NCBI GenBank assembly: GCA_018223415.1
Contig: JAGTTQ010000001.1
Coordinates: 118,153-182,152, forward strand
Origin: Eubacteriaceae bacterium Marseille-Q4139
GTDB taxonomy: Bacteria; Bacillota; Clostridia; Lachnospirales; Lachnospiraceae
Direction: 5' to 3'
DNA: 64,000 bases
Shown: one piece after another, positions 50,522-58,539 of the stretch
Numbering within the stretch: position 1 is the first letter of the stretch
Layout of the letters: each line of letters begins with the position of its first letter
Notes under the pieces: model-generated
What the model was told of the DNA's origin: nothing
Database searches by the model: none
Seen by the model: the letters and a program-made list of their open reading frames with translations, nothing else
Translations under genes and position numbers: made by a program

Positions 50522-52471
50522 ATGATATTATCGTGCAGCAATATCTGCAAATCCTTTGGAAGCGACGACATCTTAAAAAGCGCTTCCTTCCACATAGAAG
50601 AACATGAAAAGGCGGCTATCGTCGGCATCAACGGCGCCGGGAAATCCACGCTTTTAAAGATCATCGTCGGCGAGCTGGCTCCCGATGCGGGCGATGTCGT
50701 CCTTTCAAAGGGGAAAACCTTAGGCTACCTGGCTCAGAACCAGGATTTAAAAAGCCACCAGACCATTTACGACGAGATGGTGGACGTCAAGCGCCCGGTG
50801 ATCGAGATGGAGGAAAAGCTCCGTGACATGGAAATTTCCATGAAGTTTGCCGAAGGCGAGGAGCTCCAGTCCATGATGGACAGTTACAGCCGTTTAAGCC
50901 ACCAGTTTGAGCTCATCAACGGCTACGCCTGGAAAAGCGAAATCATCGGCGTCTTAAAGGGCCTTGGCTTTTCGGAGGAGGACTTTTCCAAACAGATTTC
51001 CACCTTATCCGGCGGCCAGAAGACCCGTGTCTCCTTAGGAAAGCTCCTGCTTTCAAGCCCCGACATCATTCTTTTAGACGAGCCCACCAACCATCTGGAC
51101 ATGTCCTCCATCGCATGGCTGGAGACGTACCTTTTAAATTATAAAGGAAGCGTCATCATCGTGGCCCACGACCGCTACTTCCTCGACCGGATCGTCACGA
51201 AGGTCATCGAACTGGACGGCGGGAAGGCCACGGTCTTTTCCGGAAATTACACGGCATACAGCGAGAAAAAGGCGCAGATGCGTGCGATCCAGATGAAGGC
51301 CTATTTAAACCAGCAGCAGGAAATCCGCCATCAGGAGGCAGTCATTGAAAAGCTCCGCTCCTTCAACCGGGAAAAGTCCATCAAGCGCGCCGAGAGCCGG
51401 GAAAAGATGCTAAACAAAATCGAGGTGCTGGAAAAGCCCACGGAAATCAACGACGCCATGGACATCCGCTTAGAGCCCAACATTGTGAGCGGAAACGATG
51501 TCCTGACGGTCCATGACCTCTCCAAGTCCTTCGGTTCCAACCACCTGTTTTCCCATGTGGACTTTGAAATCCAGCGCGGCGAGCGGGTGGCGATTATCGG
51601 AGACAACGGCACGGGAAAGACCACCATTTTAAAGATTTTAAACGGCCTCGTGGAGCCGGACACCGGCGAAATCATCCTGGGCTCCAAGGTTCATATCGGT
51701 TACTACGACCAGGATCATCAGGTTCTCCACATGGAAAAAACGCTGTTTGAGGAAATTTCTGACGCCTACCCGGGCATGACGAATACCCAGATCCGCAACA
51801 CCCTGGCCGCCTTTTTATTCACCGGCGATGACGCCTTCAAGCGAATCGGCGACATCAGCGGCGGCGAAAGGGGACGCGTCTCCCTGGCAAAGCTCATGCT
51901 GTCGGAGGCCAATTTCCTAATCCTGGACGAGCCCACCAACCACCTGGACATCACCTCCAAGGAAATCCTGGAGAGCGCCTTAAGAAGCTATACGGGAACT
52001 GTCCTCTACGTGTCCCATGACCGGTATTTCATCAACCGGACAGCCACGCGGATTCTCGATCTCACCAACGGGTCGCTTGTGAACTACATCGGGAATTACG
52101 ATTACTACCTGGAAAAGCATGACGACATGATGGCCGCCCATTTCGGCAGCATGGCACCGACCCCTGTCTCTCCGGCTGCGGCGACGGCGGCGCTTTCCAA
52201 AGCCGGAACATCCGCAGGTGACGGCACCAAGGCCGACTGGAAAGCCCAGAAGGAAGAGCAGGCCAGGCAGCGGAAGCGCCAAAACGACTTAAAAAAGCTG
52301 GAGGACGAAATTCACCGCCTGGAAACCAGGGATGGGGAGATCGACGGACTGCTCTGCGAGGAAGCCGTGTTCACCGACGTGAAAAAGCTTATGGAACTCA
52401 ACAGGGAAAAAGAGGAAATCTCCAAAAAGCTGGAAGAATTATATGAAAAATGGGCCGGCCTTGCCGAATAG
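50522..52471 (+). CDS. ABC-F family ribosome-associated ATPase
   Basis: A 649-residue protein with two ABC ATPase domains and no membrane segment. Domain 1: VGINGAGKST (about residues 36-45), LSGGQKTRVSLGK, IILLDEPTNHLD. Domain 2: IGDNGTGKTT (about 357-366), ISGGERGRVSLAK, LILDEPTNHLD. The linker (about 235-320, rich in basic residues, REKSIKRAESREKM) is the ribosome-reaching arm. A charged coiled-coil tail (about 580-649) follows, as in Uup/YdiF. Members rescue stalled ribosomes or protect them from antibiotics; resistance cannot be told from sequence. It has its own promoter, divergent from rex. Confidence 0.93.
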   Translation: MILSCSNICKSFGSDDILKSASFHIEEHEKAAIVGINGAGKSTLLKIIVGELAPDAGDVVLSKGKTLGYLAQNQDLKSHQTIYDEMVDVKRPVIEMEEKLRDMEISMKFAEGEELQSMMDSYSRLSHQFELINGYAWKSEIIGVLKGLGFSEEDFSKQISTLSGGQKTRVSLGKLLLSSPDIILLDEPTNHLDMSSIAWLETYLLNYKGSVIIVAHDRYFLDRIVTKVIELDGGKATVFSGNYTAYSEKKAQMRAIQMKAYLNQQQEIRHQEAVIEKLRSFNREKSIKRAESREKMLNKIEVLEKPTEINDAMDIRLEPNIVSGNDVLTVHDLSKSFGSNHLFSHVDFEIQRGERVAIIGDNGTGKTTILKILNGLVEPDTGEIILGSKVHIGYYDQDHQVLHMEKTLFEEISDAYPGMTNTQIRNTLAAFLFTGDDAFKRIGDISGGERGRVSLAKLMLSEANFLILDEPTNHLDITSKEILESALRSYTGTVLYVSHDRYFINRTATRILDLTNGSLVNYIGNYDYYLEKHDDMMAAHFGSMAPTPVSPAAATAALSKAGTSAGDGTKADWKAQKEEQARQRKRQNDLKKLEDEIHRLETRDGEIDGLLCEEAVFTDVKKLMELNREKEEISKKLEELYEKWAGLAE

Positions 52472-52500
52472 GCAGGTATGCGGCCCCATAAAAAGGGAGG

Positions 52501-52524
52501 AGCCAGCGGCACACGCCGCTGGCT
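52501..52524. terminator. Hairpin downstream of the ABC-F gene
   Basis: AGCCAGCGGC and GCCGCTGGCT form a perfect 10-bp stem with loop ACAC. There is no T-run on the plus strand. On the minus strand CCTCCC and then TTTTT follow, so it may serve as a weak bidirectional terminator for the converging ABC-F and ACP operons. Confidence 0.6.
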
Positions 52525-52638
52525 AAGTATGAAAAAGTTATTTATAAAAAGGTCTGGCACCTTGTTACAGGAAATAAGATACAGGAAATTTGTGAAGGAA
52601 TTATGATTAGGATGTGAAAAAAATGTGAAACATTTCCT

Positions 52639-52854
52639 TCATGCACCCTTTCCTTCCATTTTGATGCAGTCCAGAATATCCCTCACCGTCACAATCGAGG
52701 AATAGTCCTCAATCCGTGTATCGAAGGCATCTTCCACCTCCGACAGCACATAAATCACAAGGAATGAATCCAGTCCCAGGTCTTCGATCAGCCTGGACTC
52801 CGGCGTAATCTCCTCATCCGTATATGCTTTCAGAATTTTCTTTAACACATCCAT
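52639..52854 (-). CDS. Stand-alone acyl carrier protein
   Basis: A 71-residue acidic four-helix ACP. The phosphopantetheine site is Ser in LGLDSFLVIYVL (about residue 30), a variant of the DSL motif where Leu is Phe. Because it is not near fatty-acid genes but forms an operon with LUD and CBS genes (2 bp behind the CBS gene), it is probably a specialised carrier. The partner enzyme is unknown; AcpS at 49077 could activate it. Confidence 0.88.
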   Translation of the reverse strand: MDVLKKILKAYTDEEITPESRLIEDLGLDSFLVIYVLSEVEDAFDTRIEDYSSIVTVRDILDCIKMEGKGA

Positions 52855-52856
52855 GT

Positions 52857-53267
52857 CTATTCCTGCTTCCCATACTGTTTCATAAAATATTTCATAATGT
52901 CCTTTCTCGTGACAATCCCGATGAAGGATTTTTCATCGTCCAGCACAGGCACAAAATTCTGATTCAGCGCCTTGTCCATCAAATCCTCCATCCGGCAGTC
53001 GGCATTGACGGGATAGTTGTCGGAACGCCTCGGAACTGCCATGACGGAAATCCGTTCCGCATCCTGAAGGCTTAAGTCAAGCTGGTTTTTTATGTACCAG
53101 AGAAGATCGCCCTCGGTCAGGGTCCCCACGTACCGGCCCTGACGGCTCACGACCGGAACAGCCGCATATTTATGATGTTCCATCTTCTCCAGTGCCTGTC
53201 TCAGGCTTTCGTCGTCATGGATATAAGCCACGTCGCTTTTCGGCGTCAGAAAAAACAAGATATTCAT
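52857..53267 (-). CDS. CBS-domain pair protein (DarB/CbpB-like)
   Basis: A 136-residue protein made almost only of two CBS motifs (about residues 10-65 and 75-132): DESLRQALEKMEHHKYAAVPVVSRQGRYVGTLTEGDL and MEDLMDKALNQNFVPVLDDEKSFIGIVTRKDIM. Small stand-alone CBS pairs such as CbpB/DarB bind c-di-AMP or adenine nucleotides and signal to RelA-type or metabolic enzymes. Nucleotide preference here is unknown. Start ATG is 12 bp after the LUD stop, so the three genes form one operon. Confidence 0.85.
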   Translation of the reverse strand: MNILFFLTPKSDVAYIHDDESLRQALEKMEHHKYAAVPVVSRQGRYVGTLTEGDLLWYIKNQLDLSLQDAERISVMAVPRRSDNYPVNADCRMEDLMDKALNQNFVPVLDDEKSFIGIVTRKDIMKYFMKQYGKQE

Positions 53268-53279
53268 TTCAAGTCTCCT

Positions 53280-53876
53280 TTAAAATCCCAAATCTTCGTC
53301 GATAAATATGATTTCCACTTCCATCCCCTGACATGGCCGCTCAAGGATCACGGTGGCACAGCAGATCCGCTCCGGGCTTGTGCATTCATAACACTGTTTC
53401 CCGCCGTCCGCCGCACACGGCGTCTTCGTCTGAAGCCGCAGGGCGTTTTTCGCAGCAGCCACATTCCGCGCCCGCTTCATCGCCGCAGGAAGATCCGGCT
53501 CGATCTTGTTCCGGCCGACGACATAAAATACCCGCTTTGGCCCAAACAGGCTGGCCGCCAGCCGGTTCCCCGTCCCGTCAATGTTCACGATCTCGCCGGT
53601 TTCGGAAACACCGTTGGCGCTCAGAATGTAGACGGAAGCATCCCTGGCCTTAAGTCTTGCCTCCTGTCCCGGCGTCAGCCAGTGCCAGACGATCTCGTTG
53701 TCCTTAGAAAGACATTCATCAAGCCCCATTTCCTTCACGGTCATGGAACCTCCGAAACCCACAAGCTCGCCGTGGATCTTTCCCTTCAGGTATTCTGCCG
53801 CCTCTTCCTTCGTCGGAAAATAGGAAGTGTGGAATCTATGCCCCTCAAAATTCTTTTTCAGCAGCTCGTAATTCAT
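53280..53876 (-). CDS. LUD-domain protein (lactate-utilisation-like)
   Basis: A 198-residue protein of the LUD/DUF162 family (relatives of LutB/LutC). GFGGSMTVKEMGLDECL (about residues 40-56) with VGRNKIEPDLPAAMKRARNVAAAKNALRL (about 121-149) is typical. A C-terminal Cys set (CAADGGKQCYECTSPERICC) may bind an iron-sulfur cluster, as in longer relatives. ATG at 53876 follows GAGGGGG. First gene of the LUD-CBS-ACP operon. Its reaction is unproven. Confidence 0.88.
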   Translation of the reverse strand: MNYELLKKNFEGHRFHTSYFPTKEEAAEYLKGKIHGELVGFGGSMTVKEMGLDECLSKDNEIVWHWLTPGQEARLKARDASVYILSANGVSETGEIVNIDGTGNRLAASLFGPKRVFYVVGRNKIEPDLPAAMKRARNVAAAKNALRLQTKTPCAADGGKQCYECTSPERICCATVILERPCQGMEVEIIFIDEDLGF

Positions 53877-54012
53877 ATGTAAGCCCCCTCTGTCATGCTG
53901 TTGCATTTTACGATTCTATTTTAACACAAAATGCCGGAAAATGTGCGGCCAGCATGTGAACTTTTTATTAAATTTTACAAAAAAGTGGAGTAGCATGCCG
54001 TAAAAATTATGG

Positions 54013-54041
54013 TTGACACAGCCGGATTCCCATGCTAGAAT
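54013..54041 (+). promoter_or_regulatory. Promoter of the MATE pump transcript
   Basis: TTGACA (54013-54018) and TAGAAT (54036-54041) with 17-bp spacing. The start near 54048 gives a 135-nt leader that contains a structured element and terminator. No gene lies in the 306-bp gap 53877-54182. Confidence 0.8.
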
Positions 54042-54047
54042 GGACGG

Positions 54048-54146
54048 AAATATGGAAAGGATGCTTTTTGCCGCCGGGTAAGAAGTTGAGCGCCAGGCTT
54101 TCTATCGTTAGGCCTTTGAAGATAGAAAGCTCTGGCGCATTTTTTG
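54048..54146 (+). ncRNA. Leader RNA with terminator, candidate guanidine-IV (mepA) riboswitch
   Basis: The leader contains a purine-rich start, a TTTTTGCCGCCGGGTAAGAAG segment and an intrinsic terminator. In the terminator GCGCCAG-gc-TTTCTATC pairs with GATAGAAAGC-t-CTGGCGC (54090-54138), followed by ATTTTTT. Its loop contains TTAGGCC, which could pair elsewhere. Guanidine-IV riboswitches occur just upstream of MATE (mepA) genes with terminator platforms, which fits position and gene. The motif match is from memory, so the ligand is uncertain; transcription attenuation itself is well supported. Confidence 0.5.
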
Positions 54147-54182
54147 TCTGTCCGGGGCTTTTGCATACGAGGAGGAAATCAT

Positions 54183-55532
54183 ATGTCAAACACAGGCCTT
54201 CGGGAATTTTTCCGCCACACTGCCCTGAGCGTACTTGGAACCCTTGGGGTATCCTGCTACATCCTGGCCGACACCTTTTTTGTCTCAAAGGGCTTAGGCG
54301 CCGACGGGCTCACAGCGCTGAATCTTGCGATCCCCGTCTACAATTTCATCCATGGCACAGGTCTCATGCTCGGCATGGGCGGCGCCACAAGGTTCTCCGT
54401 GCTGAAGAGCCAGGGAAACAAAAAAGAAATCAGCCGTGTGTACACGAACACCGTCTATGCGGCCGCTTTCTTCTCCCTTTTGTTCTTTGCGGCCGGCCTG
54501 CTTTTTTCACGGCTTCTGGCTTTGATGCTCGGTGCGGACGAAACCGTTCTGGAGATGACGGAAACCTATCTCCGGTGGCTGCTTCTTTTCGCGCCCGCCT
54601 TTATTTTCAACGATGTCTTCCTTTGCTTTGTACGCAACGACAGCGCGCCGAAGCTCTCGGCAGCCGCCATGCTTACCGGAAGCATCGCCAACATTTTCCT
54701 GGATTACATTTTCATTTTCCCGATGGGGATGGGGATTTTCGGCGCCATTTTCGCCACCGGCCTTTCGCCGGTCATCAGCATGTTTATCATGCTGCCCCAC
54801 TGGCTGAAAAAGAGACATACGTTTCATTTTTCTGCCGGGCGCAGGCCGGAGGCTCCCGTCATCGGCCAGGCGATGGCCCTTGGCTTTCCCTCCTTTGTGA
54901 CGCAGCTTTCCTCCGGGATTGTCATGATCGCCTTCAACGGGATCATCCTCTCCCTGGAAGGCAACACCGGCGTCGCCGCTTACGGCGTGGTTGCCAATCT
55001 GTCCCTTGTGATCGTTGCCGTATATACGGGAATCGCCCAGGGCGTCCAGCCGTTGATCAGCGATTCCTACGGGCGGGGCGACCGGACGGGGATCCGAATC
55101 ATGCTCCGGTACGCGATGACCTCCATGGCTGCTTTGTCCGTCCTGTTTTATGTTTTGATTTTTGTATTCGCACAGCCGATTGCCGCTGTTTTTAACGGCG
55201 AAAGCAATCCCCTGCTCCAGGAAACGGCAGAAACCGGCCTCCGGCTCTATTTTATATCGTCGGTCTTTATCGGGTATAATATCATACTGGCAATCTTTTT
55301 CACATCCGTGGAAAAGCCGCTTCCCGCCCACATTCTGTCGCTGCTTCGCGGGCTGATCCTGATTCTCCCGGCAGCGTTCCTGTTCTCCTCCCTCTGGGGG
55401 ATGACCGGGGTATGGCTTGCCTGTCCGATTACGGAGTGTTTCGTCGCCCTGTTCGGATTTGTCATAGAAAGAAGCAATCAAGGAGGAACTTTACGTGAAA
55501 ATCGAAGAAAACAGCGTACTTCTCGTCATTGA
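54183..55532 (+). CDS. MATE-family multidrug efflux transporter
   Basis: A 449-residue, 12-helix cation-coupled exporter of the MATE (MepA-like) family. Features: FFRHTALSVLGTLGVSCYILADTFFV (about residues 8-33), GLMLGMGGATRFSV (about 61-74), YIFIFPMGMGIFGAIFATGLS (about 176-196) and QGVQPLISDSYGRGD (about 288-302). The ATG at 54183 follows GAGGAGG; the longer frame would start inside the leader terminator. It is controlled by the leader RNA and co-transcribed with an overlapping isochorismatase-family gene. Guanidine or another cation is a candidate substrate if the leader identification holds. Confidence 0.93.
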   Translation: MSNTGLREFFRHTALSVLGTLGVSCYILADTFFVSKGLGADGLTALNLAIPVYNFIHGTGLMLGMGGATRFSVLKSQGNKKEISRVYTNTVYAAAFFSLLFFAAGLLFSRLLALMLGADETVLEMTETYLRWLLLFAPAFIFNDVFLCFVRNDSAPKLSAAAMLTGSIANIFLDYIFIFPMGMGIFGAIFATGLSPVISMFIMLPHWLKKRHTFHFSAGRRPEAPVIGQAMALGFPSFVTQLSSGIVMIAFNGIILSLEGNTGVAAYGVVANLSLVIVAVYTGIAQGVQPLISDSYGRGDRTGIRIMLRYAMTSMAALSVLFYVLIFVFAQPIAAVFNGESNPLLQETAETGLRLYFISSVFIGYNIILAIFFTSVEKPLPAHILSLLRGLILILPAAFLFSSLWGMTGVWLACPITECFVALFGFVIERSNQGGTLRENRRKQRTSRH

Positions 55533-56073
55533 CATCCAGCAGGAGGACTTCATCGGCATGCCGGAGGATGAAAACGAAGCGGAAAAAGACAGCCGTTGGG
55601 ACTGTATCCGCAATGGAAAACGGGTGCTGGACGTCTTCCGCGCGAAAAAGCTCCCTGTCATTCAGATCAAGGAAGTGCACAGAAAAGATATGGTGGATTT
55701 CGGGCGGGAGTTAGACGGCTCCGAGGGCATTCACTGCATGGAAAATTCCCCGTACACCGATTATGCCAAACTCACCTATCCCATCGAGGGGGAATACCGG
55801 ATCACCAAGCGCAGATACAGCGCCTTCTTCGGCACAGACCTGGAAATCCTTTTAAAGGGGCTTCATGCCAGAACCCTGTATCTCATCGGCGGCCTGACGG
55901 ACGTGTGCATCCACTATACCGCCGTCGACGCACATCAGCATGACTATCATATCCGTGTCGTGACTGATGCCGTGGCCGGTTCCTGCCCCGAAGCACACGC
56001 CTATGCGTTAAAGGCCATTCAGTATCTCCAGCGGGATGCGCTGATTACGGTGGCGGATGTGGAATCGGAATAA
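55495..56073 (+). CDS. Isochorismatase-family cysteine hydrolase
   Basis: A 192-residue hydrolase of the isochorismatase/nicotinamidase superfamily. The triad is visible as VIDIQQEDF (Asp, about residue 12), ITKRRYSAF (Lys, about 104) and GGLTDVCIHYTA (Cys, about 139). Substrates in the family include nicotinamide, carbamoylated amines and isochorismate. The GTG at 55495 follows AGGAGG and overlaps the MATE gene by 38 bp. With a guanidine-type riboswitch upstream, hydrolysis of an amide or guanidine derivative would fit, but this is inference. Confidence 0.9.
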   Translation: MKIEENSVLLVIDIQQEDFIGMPEDENEAEKDSRWDCIRNGKRVLDVFRAKKLPVIQIKEVHRKDMVDFGRELDGSEGIHCMENSPYTDYAKLTYPIEGEYRITKRRYSAFFGTDLEILLKGLHARTLYLIGGLTDVCIHYTAVDAHQHDYHIRVVTDAVAGSCPEAHAYALKAIQYLQRDALITVADVESE

Positions 56074-56081
56074 TGCATGGG

Positions 56082-56117
56082 CTGCCGCCCCAGGGAGATT
56101 TCTCTGTGGGGCGGCAG
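56082..56117 (+). terminator. Bidirectional terminator
   Basis: CTGCCGCCCCA (56082-56092) and TGGGGCGGCAG (56107-56117) pair perfectly (11 bp). The plus-strand tail is T-rich only further on. It separates the converging hydrolase and ATPase genes. Confidence 0.8.
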
Positions 56118-56124
56118 GGCTATA

Positions 56125-57459
56125 TTATTCTCTCTTTTTTTCCGCAATCCGGCTGACACACGTCTCTATCTCTTCTACCGCATACAGCGGCAGGTTCACC
56201 AGCCAACTCTCCTCTTTATAATCCGCCATTGAAGTCCGAACAGATATTTCAGGACTGTATTTTTCATAGTACGTTTTCAGGCTCTTGGCTTTTAGATTAA
56301 CCTCTGCCTTGACCTCCACAGGTACCGCCTGCAAACCGTTATCTACGACAAAATCCACTTCACAGGTGCCGCGGTCGTTGGTGTAATAGTAGATACCCAG
56401 GCCGTCTATGGTTTTCAGCTGCTGGCATACATACTGTTCCGTCAGAGCCCCCTTAAATTCGGTAAACAGGTCATCTCCATCCAGCAGAATACGCTGGTGC
56501 AGGCCTGACATACAGCCAAGAAGTCCCACGTCGACCAGATACAGCTTAAAAGCTTTCAGATCCTCATAAGCTTTCAGCGGAATTCCTGCCGCATTGACAC
56601 GGCTGACTTTGTGAACAAGCCCGCAGTCACATAGCCACATAATTGCCGCCTCATATTCTTTTGCACGCCCTCCCTCACGCACCAGGCCGTAAAGGAATTT
56701 TTTATTTTCCTTTGCAAGCTGAGAAGGGATGCTGTTCCAGACCATACGGATTTTCGGAACGATTTCGAGAGGCGCATGTTTGGAGAAGTCCTGCTCATAA
56801 GCGGACAGAATGCGTCTTTGGATTTTCCTGACTTCATTGAAGTCCTTTTCCTCCGCAAAGCTCCGGACAGCCTCCGGCATGCCCCCAATAAAATAATACT
56901 GTCTAAGTGCATCCATGTAGGTCTGGCTGAAGGACGCCACCATCGAATAGTCCTGCCTGTCTAAAAGCTCTGCAAACTGTTCTCCGACGACCGCCATCAA
57001 AAATTCTTTAAAGGAAAGCGGATACAGACTTAAAAAATCCACTTTGCCAACGGGAAAGGACGTCCCCTCATGCAAGGCAATGCCCAGCAGGGAACCTGCA
57101 CAGACAATATGATACTGGGGAACATTTTCATAAAAGTATTTAAGTGAAGAAAGCGCCCTCGGCACTTCCTGCACTTCATCAAAAATCAAAAGCGTTCTGT
57201 CAGGATCAATTTTTCTTCCGGCATACAGCTCAATCCCCATAATCAGGCGATCCGTATTCAAATCGGAGGCAAACAGCTCTGCCATTCTGGAGTTGGAATC
57301 AAAGTTGATATAGATCGTATCCGCATACGCCTTTCTTCCGAATTCCTTCATCAGCCAGGTCTTACCCACCTGCCTTGCGCCTTCGATCACCAGCGGCTTG
57401 CGATGCCTGCTTTTTTTCCACTGAAATAGTTTTTCTATTGCGCTTCGATACATCGTCAC
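56125..57459 (-). CDS. AAA+ ATPase with DUF4143 C-terminus
   Basis: A 444-residue ATPase of the AAA_14/DUF4143 type. EGARQVGKTW (about residues 26-35; Walker A), LLIFDEVQEVPRAL (about 89-102; Walker B) and YFIGGMPEAV (about 189-198) are present. The C-terminus YTNDRGTCEVDFVVDN, then VPVEVKAEVNLKAKSL (about 364-400), has the D...ExK pattern of PD-(D/E)XK nucleases. Members are widespread accessory genes and some are linked to defence; function is not established. It is flanked by core genes, and its promoter region contains long direct repeats. Confidence 0.88.
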   Translation of the reverse strand: MTMYRSAIEKLFQWKKSRHRKPLVIEGARQVGKTWLMKEFGRKAYADTIYINFDSNSRMAELFASDLNTDRLIMGIELYAGRKIDPDRTLLIFDEVQEVPRALSSLKYFYENVPQYHIVCAGSLLGIALHEGTSFPVGKVDFLSLYPLSFKEFLMAVVGEQFAELLDRQDYSMVASFSQTYMDALRQYYFIGGMPEAVRSFAEEKDFNEVRKIQRRILSAYEQDFSKHAPLEIVPKIRMVWNSIPSQLAKENKKFLYGLVREGGRAKEYEAAIMWLCDCGLVHKVSRVNAAGIPLKAYEDLKAFKLYLVDVGLLGCMSGLHQRILLDGDDLFTEFKGALTEQYVCQQLKTIDGLGIYYYTNDRGTCEVDFVVDNGLQAVPVEVKAEVNLKAKSLKTYYEKYSPEISVRTSMADYKEESWLVNLPLYAVEEIETCVSRIAEKKRE

Positions 57460-57502
57460 ACCTCCCCTGCGGAATATGATACCTATAATATATCAGGGCT
57501 TT

Positions 57503-57580
57503 ACATTTTTTGCAACGAAAAAGTGTGCATTTATAACATTTTTTACAACGAAAAAGTGATATAATTTTACACTTTTTTCA
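57503..57580. repeat. Direct and inverted repeats upstream of the AAA+ ATPase gene
   Basis: Two 23-bp copies (57503-57525 and 57536-57558) beginning ACATTTTTT and ending CAACGAAAAAGTG differ at one position, with a 33-bp period. A third, inverted partial copy (CACTTTTTTCAGCG) lies at 57570-57583. Thirty-three bp is about three helical turns, which would place proteins on one DNA face. A regulatory role for the ATPase gene is inferred. Confidence 0.6.
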
Positions 57581-57620
57581 GCGAAAATATGTATTCCATA
57601 AGTTTCTCTTCATAACCTCA

Positions 57621-57658
57621 AAAAACAGAGGCGCCCCGCCAAAAAAACGGGCCGCCTC
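57621..57658 (-). terminator. Terminator of the SpoIIQ gene
   Basis: Minus strand: GAGGCG-g-CCCG and CGGG-g-CGCCTC pair (57658-57628), followed by TGTTTTTTG. It ends the spoIID-spoIIQ transcript. Confidence 0.85.
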
Positions 57659-57667
57659 CGCCTAACA

Positions 57668-58456
57668 TCATTCCAGATAGTCGAGCGCATCAATGGGCTC
57701 GTCCTCATGCAGGAATTCAAAATAAAGATTGTTCCCCTCCACCGAATAATATTTCGTCGGCTCCGCAATATAACCGATGACGTCGCCTCTGTGAAGGTAT
57801 TCGTTTTCCACCACCGGGATTTCTTTCAGCTGGCCGCAGACGGCGCCGTAACCGTTTCCGAAATCCAGCTTCACGAAGCTTCCGATTTCTTCGTTGCTCC
57901 CGATTTCCAGAACGCGGGCATCGGCCGGCGCCATGACCGGCGTGCTGATGTCGCTCTGGATGATGTTGGCGGGATTGCATTTGTACTGTTCAAGGGTCGG
58001 GAAATACGTGGTCGTATCCATGCTGTAACCTAAAATAATATTTCCCATGACCGGCCAGGATAAACGGCTGGTCTCCGTAAATCCGAGTGCCAGCGTATCA
58101 TTTAGAACCGTACCGGCTTCCTCGGCCGCCGGCACCTCGGCCATGTTGATCTCCGCCGATTCTGCCGGATAAACGATTTCCTTATCCTCGGCCGGAACAG
58201 CCTCGGCGTCCTCGCCTCCCGTCTTCACGGCTTCGTCAGCATTGGAGCTTCCCGCCACATGGGTGGGCGTTTCCTCTTCGCTTCCAGCAATGACACCGTC
58301 CGGCTCCTGGATTTCCAGATACGGGCTTTCCTCCATGTACTGGCTGCCTCTGCGGATTTTAACCGCGCCTGCCGCGGCAACAATAGTCAGCAGGCCCAAC
58401 ACAAGCATCACAAGAACAAACTTATCCTTGAAAAGCTGGTTTACTTTCTCTCTCAC
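57668..58456 (-). CDS. spoIIQ: SpoIIQ-like forespore protein with degenerate LytM domain
   Basis: A 262-residue membrane-anchored protein with one N-terminal helix (about residues 12-32), an acidic low-complexity linker (about 45-120) and a LytM/M23-like domain (about 135-255). In Firmicutes SpoIIQ sits in the forespore outer membrane and binds SpoIIIAH across the septum. The zinc ligands of active M23 enzymes are missing: the HxH motif appears as LYFEFLHED and the first HxxxD is replaced, so it should be non-catalytic, as in Bacillus SpoIIQ. It lies 83 bp behind spoIID. Confidence 0.85.
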   Translation of the reverse strand: MREKVNQLFKDKFVLVMLVLGLLTIVAAAGAVKIRRGSQYMEESPYLEIQEPDGVIAGSEEETPTHVAGSSNADEAVKTGGEDAEAVPAEDKEIVYPAESAEINMAEVPAAEEAGTVLNDTLALGFTETSRLSWPVMGNIILGYSMDTTTYFPTLEQYKCNPANIIQSDISTPVMAPADARVLEIGSNEEIGSFVKLDFGNGYGAVCGQLKEIPVVENEYLHRGDVIGYIAEPTKYYSVEGNNLYFEFLHEDEPIDALDYLE

Positions 58457-58539
58457 GTTTTATCACCTCGGTAGTAGTTTTACCAAAGCGATGGTTCTTA
58501 TACACGCCGCGCATGTTTTTTCTGCTGCCCTGCCGTTTT

